A stretch of DNA of 22,304 nucleotides from CAYPKG01 sp964411275. GTDB taxonomy: Bacteria; Bacillota; Clostridia; Christensenellales; CAG-138. Shown one piece after another: positions 7,462 through 14,419 of this stretch. The notes below the pieces were generated by a model. The model was not told where the DNA came from. It ran no database searches and saw only the letters and a list, made by a program, of their open reading frames with translations. The stretch spans positions 1 through 22,304 of the forward strand of contig CAYPKG010000032.1 in assembly GCA_964411275.1 (NCBI GenBank), in the 5' to 3' direction. How positions within the stretch are numbered: position 1 is the first letter of the stretch; each line of letters starts with the position of its first letter. A program made the position numbers and the translations under genes.

Positions 7462-7497
7462 CCCACACACAGTTAAATGAAGAAAGGAGGAGACGCT

Positions 7498-8538
7498 ATG
7501 AAACGAGTACTAGCGTTTGTTGTTGCGTTCATGATGCTGATCATATCGGTGGCCTGCTCCCCTGCCGCCGCGCCGGAAAATATTTTGCCCCACGCCACAG
7601 GGCACATTTACCTGTATGGAGAGCAACATGGCATAGAACGAATTTTGAAAGAGGAATTCGAGTTGTGGCATGGATACTATCATGAAGAGGGTATGCGGCA
7701 TTTATTCGATGAATCTCCGTACTATACCGCGGAGTTTCTAAACATCTGGATGCAATCGGACAACGACGATATTCTGGACGCGTTGTATGCTGACTTGGCC
7801 GGTGCGCTGAGCCAAAACCCATATACCAAAGAATTTTATCAGAAGATCAAACGCGAATGCCCGGAAACAGTATTTCATGGCACGGATGTGGGTCACCAAC
7901 ACCAGTCCACCGGCAAGCGGTATCTGCAGTATCTCAAAGACAACGGGCAAAAAGACTCGGCGCAGTATGCCCTGGCACAAGAGGCCATTGCGCAAGGAAA
8001 GCGATATTACAGAAAAAATGATCATGCGTATCGCGAAAACATGATGGCTGAGAACTTCATCCAGGAATTTGACGCGCTTGTGGACGCGGATGTGATGGGG
8101 ATTTACGGAAGTGCGCACACGCAGCTCGACGCGATGGACTTCACGACCCAGTCCGTACCCAATATGGCCACCCAGCTGAAAGAAGTCTATGGCGACGCGC
8201 TGTATTCGGAGGATTTATCAATTATAAGGGTTGATACCATAAAGATCGGTGAAAAGGAATACCGAGCCACCTATTATGGAACCTGGGATCTATCGTGGCT
8301 GGAGGGATATCTGCACCGTGAATTCTGGCGGTTGGAAGACGCATATGACGATTATAAGGATTGCCCGAAAACAGGCGAGGTGCTGCCCTATGATCAATAT
8401 CCGATGGTGATCGATACCGGAGAGGTCTATGTGATCGATTATACAAAAACCGACAAAACCGTGGAAAGAAAGTATTACCGCTCAGACGGTAATCTCTGGG
8501 AAAACCTACCCACCACAGAAGCGTTCCTTCTCGAATAA
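7498..8538 (+). CDS. Predicted lipoprotein, copy 2 (paralogue of 6184-7245)
   Basis: 346 residues, with the same lipoprotein signal, the same AAAGGAGGAG ribosome site and a first half identical to copy 1. Differences start near residue 155 (V to A in KDSxQY), include R to Q in NFIxEF and R to S in GIYGxAHTQL, and become dense at about residues 226-272. There copy 1 has EIYGDFLYTEDLSWLSKDIAPTR and copy 2 the shorter EVYGDALYSEDLSIIR. Copy 2 is seven residues shorter. The last 74 codons are again identical in DNA. The frame is fully open, so both copies are probably expressed. Function is unknown, and the possible ChaN/EreA-like fold is an inference as for copy 1. Confidence 0.85.
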   Translation: MKRVLAFVVAFMMLIISVACSPAAAPENILPHATGHIYLYGEQHGIERILKEEFELWHGYYHEEGMRHLFDESPYYTAEFLNIWMQSDNDDILDALYADLAGALSQNPYTKEFYQKIKRECPETVFHGTDVGHQHQSTGKRYLQYLKDNGQKDSAQYALAQEAIAQGKRYYRKNDHAYRENMMAENFIQEFDALVDADVMGIYGSAHTQLDAMDFTTQSVPNMATQLKEVYGDALYSEDLSIIRVDTIKIGEKEYRATYYGTWDLSWLEGYLHREFWRLEDAYDDYKDCPKTGEVLPYDQYPMVIDTGEVYVIDYTKTDKTVERKYYRSDGNLWENLPTTEAFLLE

Positions 8539-8567
8539 GGAGGCTTCCCTTTCAGTTTTTCGGAGGT

Positions 8568-8601
8568 CCAGGAACCCTTTTTGTTTAAAAAGGGTTCCTG
8601 G
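8568..8601 (+). terminator. Perfect 15-bp hairpin between convergent lipoprotein and hisIE genes
   Basis: CCAGGAACCCTTTTT (8568-8582), loop GTTT and AAAAAGGGTTCCTGG (8587-8601) form a perfect stem between convergent genes, so it can act on both strands. It is immediately followed by the 15-bp tail at 8601-8615 that recurs next to a second hairpin near hisA. Confidence 0.75.
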
Positions 8602-8615
8602 CCGCCGGAGGCAAA
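8601..8615 (+). repeat. Conserved tail of hairpin repeat, copy A
   Basis: GCCGCCGGAGGCAAA follows the hairpin at 8568-8601. The same 15 bases occur in reverse orientation at 10006-10020, also directly after a T5/A5-centred hairpin. The two copies face each other across hisA-hisIE. Confidence 0.75.
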
Positions 8616-8629
8616 CCGTACAATCGCCC

Positions 8630-9265
8630 TCAGTCCTTGCGCCGCCGCTCCATCTCCGCAAAAATCTCTTCCGGGGTCATGCCCTGCTCGGCCAGCAGCA
8701 CCATCACGTGATAAAACAGGTCGGCCACCTCGTAGCGCAGCTCATCCGGCGCGCGGTTCTTGGCGGCGATGATGACCTCTGCGGACTCCTCGCCCACCTT
8801 CTTGCAGATTTTGTCCACTCCCTTGTCGAAAAGGTAGTTGGTGTAGGAGCCTTCTTTCGGGTTTTCCTTGCGGGAAAGAATGACGTCGAACTCCTCCTGC
8901 AGGATGGACGCGCCGCGCTTGGACACGGCGTCGTTGTCGAGCACCGGATGATGGAAACAGGAATATTCCCCCGTGTGACAGGCGTTCCCGTCCTGGCGCA
9001 CCTTCAATAAAAGCGCGTCCCCGTCGCAGTCGTAATACAGCTCCTCCACATGCTGGAGATGCCCGGAGGTCTTGCCCTTGACCCACAGCTCCTGCCTGGA
9101 GCGGGAGAAGTACGTGGCAAGCCCGGTGTCCAATGTCATGTTGAGGCTTTCCTCGTTCATGTACGCCAGCATCAGCACAGCGCCGGTCTTCACGTCCTGG
9201 GCGATGGCGGGCACCAGCCCCTTCTCGTCGAATTTGATCTCTTTCAAAATGGCGTTCCTGTCCAT
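8630..9265 (-). CDS. hisIE: Bifunctional phosphoribosyl-AMP cyclohydrolase / phosphoribosyl-ATP pyrophosphatase
   Basis: A 211-residue fusion of two histidine-biosynthesis enzymes. HisE removes pyrophosphate from phosphoribosyl-ATP, then HisI opens the adenine ring of phosphoribosyl-AMP. The HisI domain (about 1-110) shows LMLAYMNEESL, SRSRQELWVKGKTSGH and the metal-binding DCDGDALLLKVRQDGNACHTG. The HisE domain (about 120-211) shows SYTNYLFDKGVDKICKKVGEESAEVIIAAKN and the EVADLFYHVMVLL helix of the MazG-like fold. ATG 9265 is chosen because AAGAGGAT precedes it. A longer frame reaching 9358 runs back into hisA. It starts 16 bases after the hisA stop codon and is clearly in one operon with it. 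hisF, which often lies between these two genes, is absent. Confidence 0.96.
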   Translation of the reverse strand: MDRNAILKEIKFDEKGLVPAIAQDVKTGAVLMLAYMNEESLNMTLDTGLATYFSRSRQELWVKGKTSGHLQHVEELYYDCDGDALLLKVRQDGNACHTGEYSCFHHPVLDNDAVSKRGASILQEEFDVILSRKENPKEGSYTNYLFDKGVDKICKKVGEESAEVIIAAKNRAPDELRYEVADLFYHVMVLLAEQGMTPEEIFAEMERRRKD

Positions 9266-9281
9266 TGTTGTATCCTCTTTC

Positions 9282-10001
9282 CTATTCAAACATCCTGATG
9301 GCTTGTGCGATGTCGATGCGCCCATCATACATGGCCTTGCCCACGATGGACCCGGCACAGCCGATTTCGGCGCAGGCCGTGAGGTCCTCCATCCGGCTCA
9401 TCCCGCCGGACGCGATGACATTGAGGCCGGTTTTCATGATCATTTCCTGGGTTCTCTCTACGTTCGGCCCGGTGAGCATCCCGTCCCGGGCAATGTCGGT
9501 GTACACGCATTGTGTTACCCCAAGATCGAACATCTTTTGCCCCAGCTCCACAGCGTTTACGCCGGAGGCCTCCGTCCAGCCGTGAGCGGCGGCGACGCCA
9601 TCCTTCGCGTCGATGCCCACCACGATATGCGCCGCGCCAAACTCCTTCACCGCCTCCCCCGCCAACCCGGGGTTTTTGATGGCGGCGGTGCCCAGTATCA
9701 CCCGGTGCACGCCGCGCTTGAGCCTATCCTCGATGTCGCGCATGGCGCGGATGCCGCCGCCCAATTGCAGCAGCACTCCCGGCACAGCCTCGCGGATGCG
9801 GCTGACAGCCTCCACATTCCGGCTTTCCCCGGTAAACGCGCCGTCCAAATCCACAACATGCAGCCGCTTTGCCCCCGCCTCCGCCCATTTTACGGCCATG
9901 GCCGCCGGGTCGTCCCCGTACACGGTGGCGTCCTCCGCCCTGCCCTGCAACAGCCGCACACACCGGCCGTCCTTCATATCAATCGCTGGGTAGATCAGCA
10001 T
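9282..10001 (-). CDS. hisA: Phosphoribosylformimino-5-aminoimidazole carboxamide ribotide isomerase
   Basis: A 239-residue TIM-barrel enzyme of histidine synthesis that opens the ribose of ProFAR to give PRFAR. Visible motifs are YPAIDMKDGRCVRLLQG (N-terminal catalytic Asp in the AID motif), LQLGGGIR, VGIDAKDG, YTDIARDGMLTGPN (second catalytic Asp) and VIASGGMS (phosphate-binding). The start is ATG 10001: GGAGG lies 8 bases upstream, and this ribosome site is part of the repeated tail GCCGCCGGAGGCAAA. The longer frame from 10022 would translate the repeat as MPPEAKK and is not supported. First gene of hisA-hisIE. The upstream gatB gene runs the same way, 98 bases before. Confidence 0.96.
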   Translation of the reverse strand: MLIYPAIDMKDGRCVRLLQGRAEDATVYGDDPAAMAVKWAEAGAKRLHVVDLDGAFTGESRNVEAVSRIREAVPGVLLQLGGGIRAMRDIEDRLKRGVHRVILGTAAIKNPGLAGEAVKEFGAAHIVVGIDAKDGVAAAHGWTEASGVNAVELGQKMFDLGVTQCVYTDIARDGMLTGPNVERTQEMIMKTGLNVIASGGMSRMEDLTACAEIGCAGSIVGKAMYDGRIDIAQAIRMFE

Positions 10002-10005
10002 CTTT

Positions 10006-10048
10006 TTTGCCTCCGGCGGCATAGGATCTTTTTGAAAAAAGATTCTAT
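10006..10048 (-). repeat. Hairpin plus conserved tail, copy B, upstream of hisA
   Basis: On the minus strand, ATAGAATCTTTTT and AAAAAGATCCTAT pair (10021-10048, one G-T pair), followed directly by GCCGCCGGAGGCAAA (10020-10006). This is the same design as copy A at 8568-8615: a palindrome centred on T5/A5, with a different stem sequence but the same tail. The tail holds the hisA ribosome site. A possible promoter (TTGATT at 10069-10064, TAGAAT at 10047-10042, 16-bp spacer) overlaps the hairpin. Confidence 0.65.
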
Positions 10049-10099
10049 GAACCTAAAAACTTTAATCAATATATTTATAGTTTTAAGGGATAGCGTCCC
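10049..10099 (-). other. AT-rich gap between gatB and hisA
   Basis: The gap holds a weak 4-bp hairpin, GGGA/TCCC (10088-10099), right after the gatB stop, with a TTAAAAC tail on the minus strand. Its remainder is AT-rich, including a candidate -35 for hisA at 10064-10069. There is no strong terminator, so gatB transcripts may read into hisA. Confidence 0.3.
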
Positions 10100-11536
10100 C
10101 TAACGTTCCTCTAGTAACTCCGTCAACAGCGCGTTTACAAGCCCGGGGTTCGCCTTGCCGCGGCTGAGCTTCATAACCCGGCCCACGAGACTTGTCAGCG
10201 CTTTTTTGTTGCCGTTTCGGTAGTCCGCGACGGCCTTGGGCGCAAGCTCCATCGCCTCGATGCACAGGTCGCGGATTGCGCCCTCGTCGCTGACTTGGGC
10301 AAGGCCGCGCTTGTCGGCGATCTCCTTGGGGCTGCCCTCGCCATCGAAGAGATAGTCCATGATCTTGCTGCCCACAGACCGGCTGATGCTTCCCGCCTCC
10401 ACCATGGAAATCAATTCATACAGCTCGGTAGCGCCAAATGGGATTTGGCTTGCTTCCATGCCCCGGTCGTTTAAGATGCGCAGCACGTCGCTCATCAGAT
10501 AATTGCTGGCGGTCTTGGGCTCCGCCCCCAGCTTTACGGTGTTTTCAAACAGCTCTGCCAAATGTCTCGTTGCGGTAATGATCTGTGCGTCATACTCCGG
10601 CAGATTGTATTCACGTATCAGCCGCGCCCGGCGGGGCCGGGGCAGCTCCGGCAGCCGCTCCCTGATCTGTTGCACCCAGGCGTCGTCCACCACGATAGCG
10701 GGCAGGTCCGGCTCCGGAAAATATAGGTAATCGTCCGCGTCCTCTTTGGAGCGCATGGGATACGCGATCCCCTTCCCGTCGTCCCACCGCAGGGTTTCCC
10801 GGCGGATCACCCCGCCGCTTTCAAGCTCTTTCATCTGCCGCTTGCTTTCAAACTCCACGGCCCGCACCACGCTCCGGAAGGAATTGAGGTTTTTCATCTC
10901 GGTGCGCACGCCGTACTCCGCCTGCCCCTCCGGGCGCACGGACACATTCACGTCGCAGCGCAGGCTGCCCTCTTCCATGCGGCAATCGGACACGCCGATG
11001 TACATGAGAATTTCCCGCAGCGTCTCCACAAACGCCTTCGCCTCGGCGGAGGAGCGCATGTCCGGCTCGCTGACGATCTCAAGAAGGGGTACGCCGGACC
11101 GGTTGAGGTCCACCCGCGTTTCCCCCCATGGCTCATGGAAGAGCTTGCCCGCGTCCTCCTCGAAATGAATATGGTGCAGGCGAATATCCTTTGTGCCGCC
11201 GTCTGGCAGATCGATTGTCACATACCCGCCCACGGATACCGGCATGTCGCTCTGGCTGGTCTGAAACCCCTTGGCGAGGTCCGGATAAAAATAATGCTTG
11301 CGGTCGTTTCGCATGAGCTTAGGAATTTCCCCATGGGTGGCCAAGCCCGCCAGCATCCCGCTTTCCACGACCGCCTTGTTTTGTACCGGCAGCATGCCGG
11401 GCATGCCGGTGCAGATGGGGCAAACATGGGTGTTTTCCTCCCCGCCAAATGCGGTGGTGCAGGTGCAGAATATCTTGCTTTGTGTATTCAGCTCGCAGTG
11501 AACTTCCAGGCCCACCACCGTTTCATACTTGGTCAT
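10100..11536 (-). CDS. gatB: Asp-tRNA(Asn)/Glu-tRNA(Gln) amidotransferase subunit B
   Basis: 478 residues. GatB binds the misacylated tRNA and phosphorylates the Glu/Asp side chain before ammonia from GatA is added. Landmarks are YETVVGLEVHCELNTQSKIFC (about 4-24), CPICTGMPGMLPVQN with CxxC-type zinc ligands, HYFYPDLAKGFQTSQ, LRCDVNVSVRP, RTEMKNLNSFR and YFPEPDLP, followed by the helical and tail (YqeY-like) domains ending in LVNALLTELL. The true start is ATG 11536, behind AGGAGGTG. Its ATG overlaps the gatA stop by four bases (ATGA), giving translational coupling. A 54-residue N-terminal extension of the frame lies inside gatA and is rejected. Confidence 0.97.
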   Translation of the reverse strand: MTKYETVVGLEVHCELNTQSKIFCTCTTAFGGEENTHVCPICTGMPGMLPVQNKAVVESGMLAGLATHGEIPKLMRNDRKHYFYPDLAKGFQTSQSDMPVSVGGYVTIDLPDGGTKDIRLHHIHFEEDAGKLFHEPWGETRVDLNRSGVPLLEIVSEPDMRSSAEAKAFVETLREILMYIGVSDCRMEEGSLRCDVNVSVRPEGQAEYGVRTEMKNLNSFRSVVRAVEFESKRQMKELESGGVIRRETLRWDDGKGIAYPMRSKEDADDYLYFPEPDLPAIVVDDAWVQQIRERLPELPRPRRARLIREYNLPEYDAQIITATRHLAELFENTVKLGAEPKTASNYLMSDVLRILNDRGMEASQIPFGATELYELISMVEAGSISRSVGSKIMDYLFDGEGSPKEIADKRGLAQVSDEGAIRDLCIEAMELAPKAVADYRNGNKKALTSLVGRVMKLSRGKANPGLVNALLTELLEER

Positions 11537-12975
11537 TGTGCCGCCACCTCCTGTTCGTACGCGTGTGCCGCGCGAAGAAGCGTCTTCTCGGACAGCGCCG
11601 GGCCAATGAGCTGCATGCCGATGGGCAGGCCCGCCTCGTCCGCCCCGCAGGGCACGGACATCCCGCAAAGCCCGGCGGCATTGATGGACACCGTGCAAAC
11701 GTCTGCGGCGTATATTTCGTCATGGGTGGCCACCTGCCGCCCGATCTTCCAGGCGGTTGTGGGGCACACCGGGGTCAGCAGCAGGTCGCAATGTTCATAC
11801 ACCGCGTCAAACTCCCGCTTTAACAGCGTGCGCGCCTTTTGCGCCTTTTTATAGTACGCGTCATAATACCCGGAGGACAGCATGTACGTCCCCAATAATA
11901 TCCGCATCTTCACCTCGTCGCCGAACCCCTCGGAGCGGGAGCGCATATACAGCTCCAGCGGGTTCTTGACGTTCTCTGCCCGGTAGCCAAACTCCACCCC
12001 GTCATACCGGGCAAGGTTGCTGGCGGCCTCGGCGGAGGACACGATGTAATGTGCCGCCAGGGCATACTCCATGCTGGGCAGGCTAATTTCCTCGATCGTA
12101 GCGCCCATGCTTTCATACCGCTTTGCCGCAGCCATCACAGCCCTGCGCACCTCCGGATTGATGGCGGAGGTGAAATACTCCTTGGGAAGGCCAAAGCGCA
12201 TGCCCTTGACATCCCTGTTGAGGGCGGTTGTGTAATCGGGGTAGGGGATGTCCATAGACGTGGCGTCCATGGGGTCCCTGCCGCAAATGGCGTTCATCAC
12301 AAGGGCGCAGTCTGTCACGTCCCGGGTCAGCGGCCCCACCTGATCTAGGCTGGAGGCGAACGCGATCACCCCGAACCGGCTGACGGTGCCGTAGGTAGGC
12401 CGCATGCCCACCACCCCGCACAGGCTGGCGGGCTGGCGGATGGAGCCGCCGGTGTCCGTACCGAGGGCGAACGCCGCTTCCTTCGCGGCCACCGCCCCGG
12501 CGCTGCCGCCGGAGGAGCCGCCGGTGACCCTCTCAAGGTCGTGGGGGTTGTGGGTAGGCCCGAAAAAGCTGTTCTCGTTCCCGGAGCCCATGGCGAACTC
12601 GTCCATGTTCGCCTTGCCCAGCAAAACAGCGCCATTGGCGTTGAGCTTTTTAAATACCGTCGCGTCATAGGGCGGAACAAAATCCTTGAGCATTTTCGAC
12701 GCCGCCGTGGTGCGGATGCCGTTTGTGCAAATGAGGTCTTTAAGGGCGTAAGGCACTCCCGCCAAGGGGGGAAGCGCTTCCTTGTTCTTGCGCATCCGGT
12801 CTATCTGATCCGCCTGTTTGAGCGCCCGCTCCGGCGTTTTCGTGATATACGCGTTGATGAGGTAGTCCGTCTCCTCCATCCGGGCGAGGTAGGCCTCGGT
12901 TGCTTCCCTGGCGGACACCTCGCCGGACTGGATCATCCCGGCCAGCGCAGCCGCGGTATATTCATACAATTCCAT
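11533..12975 (-). CDS. gatA: Asp-tRNA(Asn)/Glu-tRNA(Gln) amidotransferase subunit A
   Basis: 480 residues, the normal length. GatA is the amidase-signature subunit that frees ammonia from glutamine. The catalytic triad is in place: Lys79 in YALKDL, Ser154 in GGSSGGSAG and Ser178 in GTDTGGSIRQPAS. ATG 12975 has GGAGGAG seven bases ahead. It follows gatC by 12 bases and overlaps gatB by four, so the three subunits are made together. The presence of GatCAB implies that the organism makes Gln-tRNA and/or Asn-tRNA by the indirect route. Confidence 0.98.
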   Translation of the reverse strand: MELYEYTAAALAGMIQSGEVSAREATEAYLARMEETDYLINAYITKTPERALKQADQIDRMRKNKEALPPLAGVPYALKDLICTNGIRTTAASKMLKDFVPPYDATVFKKLNANGAVLLGKANMDEFAMGSGNENSFFGPTHNPHDLERVTGGSSGGSAGAVAAKEAAFALGTDTGGSIRQPASLCGVVGMRPTYGTVSRFGVIAFASSLDQVGPLTRDVTDCALVMNAICGRDPMDATSMDIPYPDYTTALNRDVKGMRFGLPKEYFTSAINPEVRRAVMAAAKRYESMGATIEEISLPSMEYALAAHYIVSSAEAASNLARYDGVEFGYRAENVKNPLELYMRSRSEGFGDEVKMRILLGTYMLSSGYYDAYYKKAQKARTLLKREFDAVYEHCDLLLTPVCPTTAWKIGRQVATHDEIYAADVCTVSINAAGLCGMSVPCGADEAGLPIGMQLIGPALSEKTLLRAAHAYEQEVAAQ

Positions 12976-12987
12976 TTGAAGCTCCTC

Positions 12988-13281
12988 CTATTCCACAACC
13001 TGGGGCACGGTAAAGGAAACCTCGTCATGCCCAGCAGAATTTAATAGGATCGCTTCCCGGTCAAAGGAAGGCTTGCTTACATCCTCGCGAAACACGTTGG
13101 TGATGGCCACCGCATGGGTCATGGGCTCTAGGTCGTCGGTATTAAGCCCCGCAATCCGGTTCGCCATTTGAAGGACATGACCCATGTCCTTCGCGAAGCG
13201 CTGGGCATCCGCGTCGCTTAACTGGAGCCGCGCCAACAGCGCCACACGCATAATTTGTTCCGTGGTCATGTTCAATGCCAT
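12988..13281 (-). CDS. gatC: Asp-tRNA(Asn)/Glu-tRNA(Gln) amidotransferase subunit C
   Basis: 97 residues. This small subunit wraps GatA and GatB together. Typical features are an N-terminal helix (TTEQIMRVALLARLQLSDADAQRFAKDMGHVLQMANRIAGLNTDDLEPMTHAV) and the FREDVSKPSFDREAILLNSAGHDEVSFTVPQVVE tail. The start at ATG 13281 follows a GGGCGGTGG tract. ATG at codon 5 (13269) is an alternative. First gene of gatCAB, with a near-consensus promoter just upstream. Confidence 0.95.
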   Translation of the reverse strand: MALNMTTEQIMRVALLARLQLSDADAQRFAKDMGHVLQMANRIAGLNTDDLEPMTHAVAITNVFREDVSKPSFDREAILLNSAGHDEVSFTVPQVVE

Positions 13282-13333
13282 CCACCGCCCTTGTCTTTGA
13301 AATATCTGCCAATCTTATGGCCCTTAAATGAAT

Positions 13334-13363
13334 ATTATACGCCACGCCTATGCTTTGAAGCAA
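13334..13363 (-). promoter_or_regulatory. Promoter of the gatCAB operon
   Basis: On the minus strand TTGCTT (13363-13358), an 18-bp spacer and a perfect TATAAT (13339-13334), about 53 bases before the gatC start. It reads away from the terminator at 13374-13409, as expected for a new transcription unit. Confidence 0.75.
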
Positions 13364-13373
13364 GTTTTGGCGC

Positions 13374-13409
13374 ATAGAAAAAAGCTGCGTTTCTCAGCTT
13401 TTTTTCTAT
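13374..13409 (-). terminator. Rho-independent terminator after the propeller-like lipoprotein gene
   Basis: ATAGAAAAAAGCTG (13374-13387) pairs with CAGCTTTTTTTCTAT (13395-13409, one extra T). On the minus strand it gives a GC core followed by a T6 run, 14 bases past the stop codon of the 13423-14331 gene. The structure is symmetrical enough to work both ways. Confidence 0.8.
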
Positions 13410-13419
13410 ATCTTTCAGC

Positions 13420-13438
13420 AGCCTAAGCAATATAATCC
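13420..13438. repeat. Solo copy of a palindromic-element end
   Basis: These 19 bases (AGCCTAAGCAATATAATCC) differ by one base from the terminal arm of the element at 17033-17310. The copy covers the last codons and the TAG stop (13423-13425) of the minus-strand lipoprotein gene. No matching second arm was seen nearby. Confidence 0.6.
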
Positions 13439-14331
13439 TTGGTGTTGGCCTGAAACAACAGGATTTCCTCCCCCTTCACCTGCGCCCAACAGACCATATC
13501 GCCAAGAACGCAGAATGCCTGCACGTCCTCAGCCGGTGTTTTTAAGTCGGCCACAGGCACGCTTTGCCGGTCCGCCCAACGGTAAATCTTGCCGTCAGCG
13601 CCGCAATAATATAGCGTTTGCGCCTCCATATACACAATTGAGGGCGCGATACCCGTATCCTCGAAAAAGCCGCCGTCCCATCCCCACAGATGCCCGCTGC
13701 CGTCTCCGGACCGGTAATAGACGCTGTCTCCCGTCCCGTAAAAATCCTCCAGCAGCGATGTCTGCTCCGCCAAAATATGCCATTCCCCTTGACGATATGC
13801 TTTGACGCTCCAATCGCTTTTTGTATAAAGATATACCTCCTCCGCCCCTGCCGTTAGGTACCGGGCGTCCCAATCGCCCGGGAGAATTTCCACAGGCGCC
13901 CCCGACGCCTCCATGCGCTTTACGGAGTGGGCGAGGTCGATATAATAAAGGCTCTCCCCGAATATGCAAAAATCCCGGACGCCCTCCTGCGAAACGGCCA
14001 CCTGGCTTGCGTCCGCCGGATCATAAACATATACGCGGTTGCCATCGTCGATGTTGATATAGTACAGCTTCCCCTGGTGAAAAACAGGCGGTTGCCGCCA
14101 TCGAAGCCGTTCCGCTTCCGGATACTCATTTTCATCGTCCAAGGGGATGATCAAGCCGTTTACCGCAAGCAGGTTCCCGTGTGCGTCCTGTTCCGGGATT
14201 GCCAGCAGGGAAAGGGGGATGTTCCCATCGCGGGACAGCTTCACCACCCCCGCCGCTTTTGCACTGCACCCGGAGGAAACAAGCAACAGCAACCCCAGCG
14301 CCAGCATCATCAGCCTTTTGTTCCAGGTCAT
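13423..14331 (-). CDS. Lipoprotein with beta-propeller-like repeats (DUF5050-like)
   Basis: 302 residues. Signal NKRLMMLALGLLLLVSSGC ends in lipobox VSSGC (Cys22), so it is probably anchored outside the membrane. The rest is built of short repeats of the form GxLYYxxxDDGNRVYVYD, GESLYYIDLAHSVKRM, EEVYLYTKSDWSVKAY, DSVYYRSGDGSGHLWGW, QTLYYCGADGKIYRW and DMVCWAQVKGEEILLF, i.e. one YY/xYY strand plus a basic or acidic turn per blade, as in DUF5050/propeller-type proteins. No catalytic motif is seen. A binding or sensing role is an inference. ATG 14331 follows a G-rich tract (GGGGGCGG). It lies about 90 bases after the 5'-nucleotidase gene, with a hairpin between. Its final codons (DYIA, stop) fall in a copy of a repeated sequence. 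Confidence 0.75.
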   Translation of the reverse strand: MTWNKRLMMLALGLLLLVSSGCSAKAAGVVKLSRDGNIPLSLLAIPEQDAHGNLLAVNGLIIPLDDENEYPEAERLRWRQPPVFHQGKLYYINIDDGNRVYVYDPADASQVAVSQEGVRDFCIFGESLYYIDLAHSVKRMEASGAPVEILPGDWDARYLTAGAEEVYLYTKSDWSVKAYRQGEWHILAEQTSLLEDFYGTGDSVYYRSGDGSGHLWGWDGGFFEDTGIAPSIVYMEAQTLYYCGADGKIYRWADRQSVPVADLKTPAEDVQAFCVLGDMVCWAQVKGEEILLFQANTKDYIA

Positions 14332-14358
14332 CCTCTGCCGCCCCCTTTTTTATTGGAA

Positions 14359-14387
14359 CCGCCGCGCGAACCAAGCTCGCGCGGCGG
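14359..14387 (-). terminator. GC-rich hairpin after the 5'-nucleotidase gene
   Basis: CCGCCGCGCGA (14359-14369) pairs perfectly with 14377-14387 around a 7-nt loop, 33 bases past the nucleotidase stop codon on the minus strand. No T-run follows (GGTTCCAATAAAAAA), so it may be a partial terminator or a processing/stability structure. Confidence 0.45.
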
Positions 14388-14419
14388 ATGTATTGACCCT
14401 TATGTTTTACAAACCGGAA

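Larger units (their letters stand above)
7246..8538 (+). repeat. Tandem duplication, copy 2
   Basis: Direct repeat of 5561-7245 with an internal deletion of about 371 bp between 7313 and 7315. Overall identity is very high at both ends and falls between about 7961 and 8316, where the lipoprotein C-terminal region differs. Confidence 0.95.

Noticed and set aside
9072..10103. 343-codon plus-strand frame opposite hisA
   Set aside because: Antisense to hisA and hisIE, with low-complexity His/Gly-rich composition typical of a reverse-frame reading.
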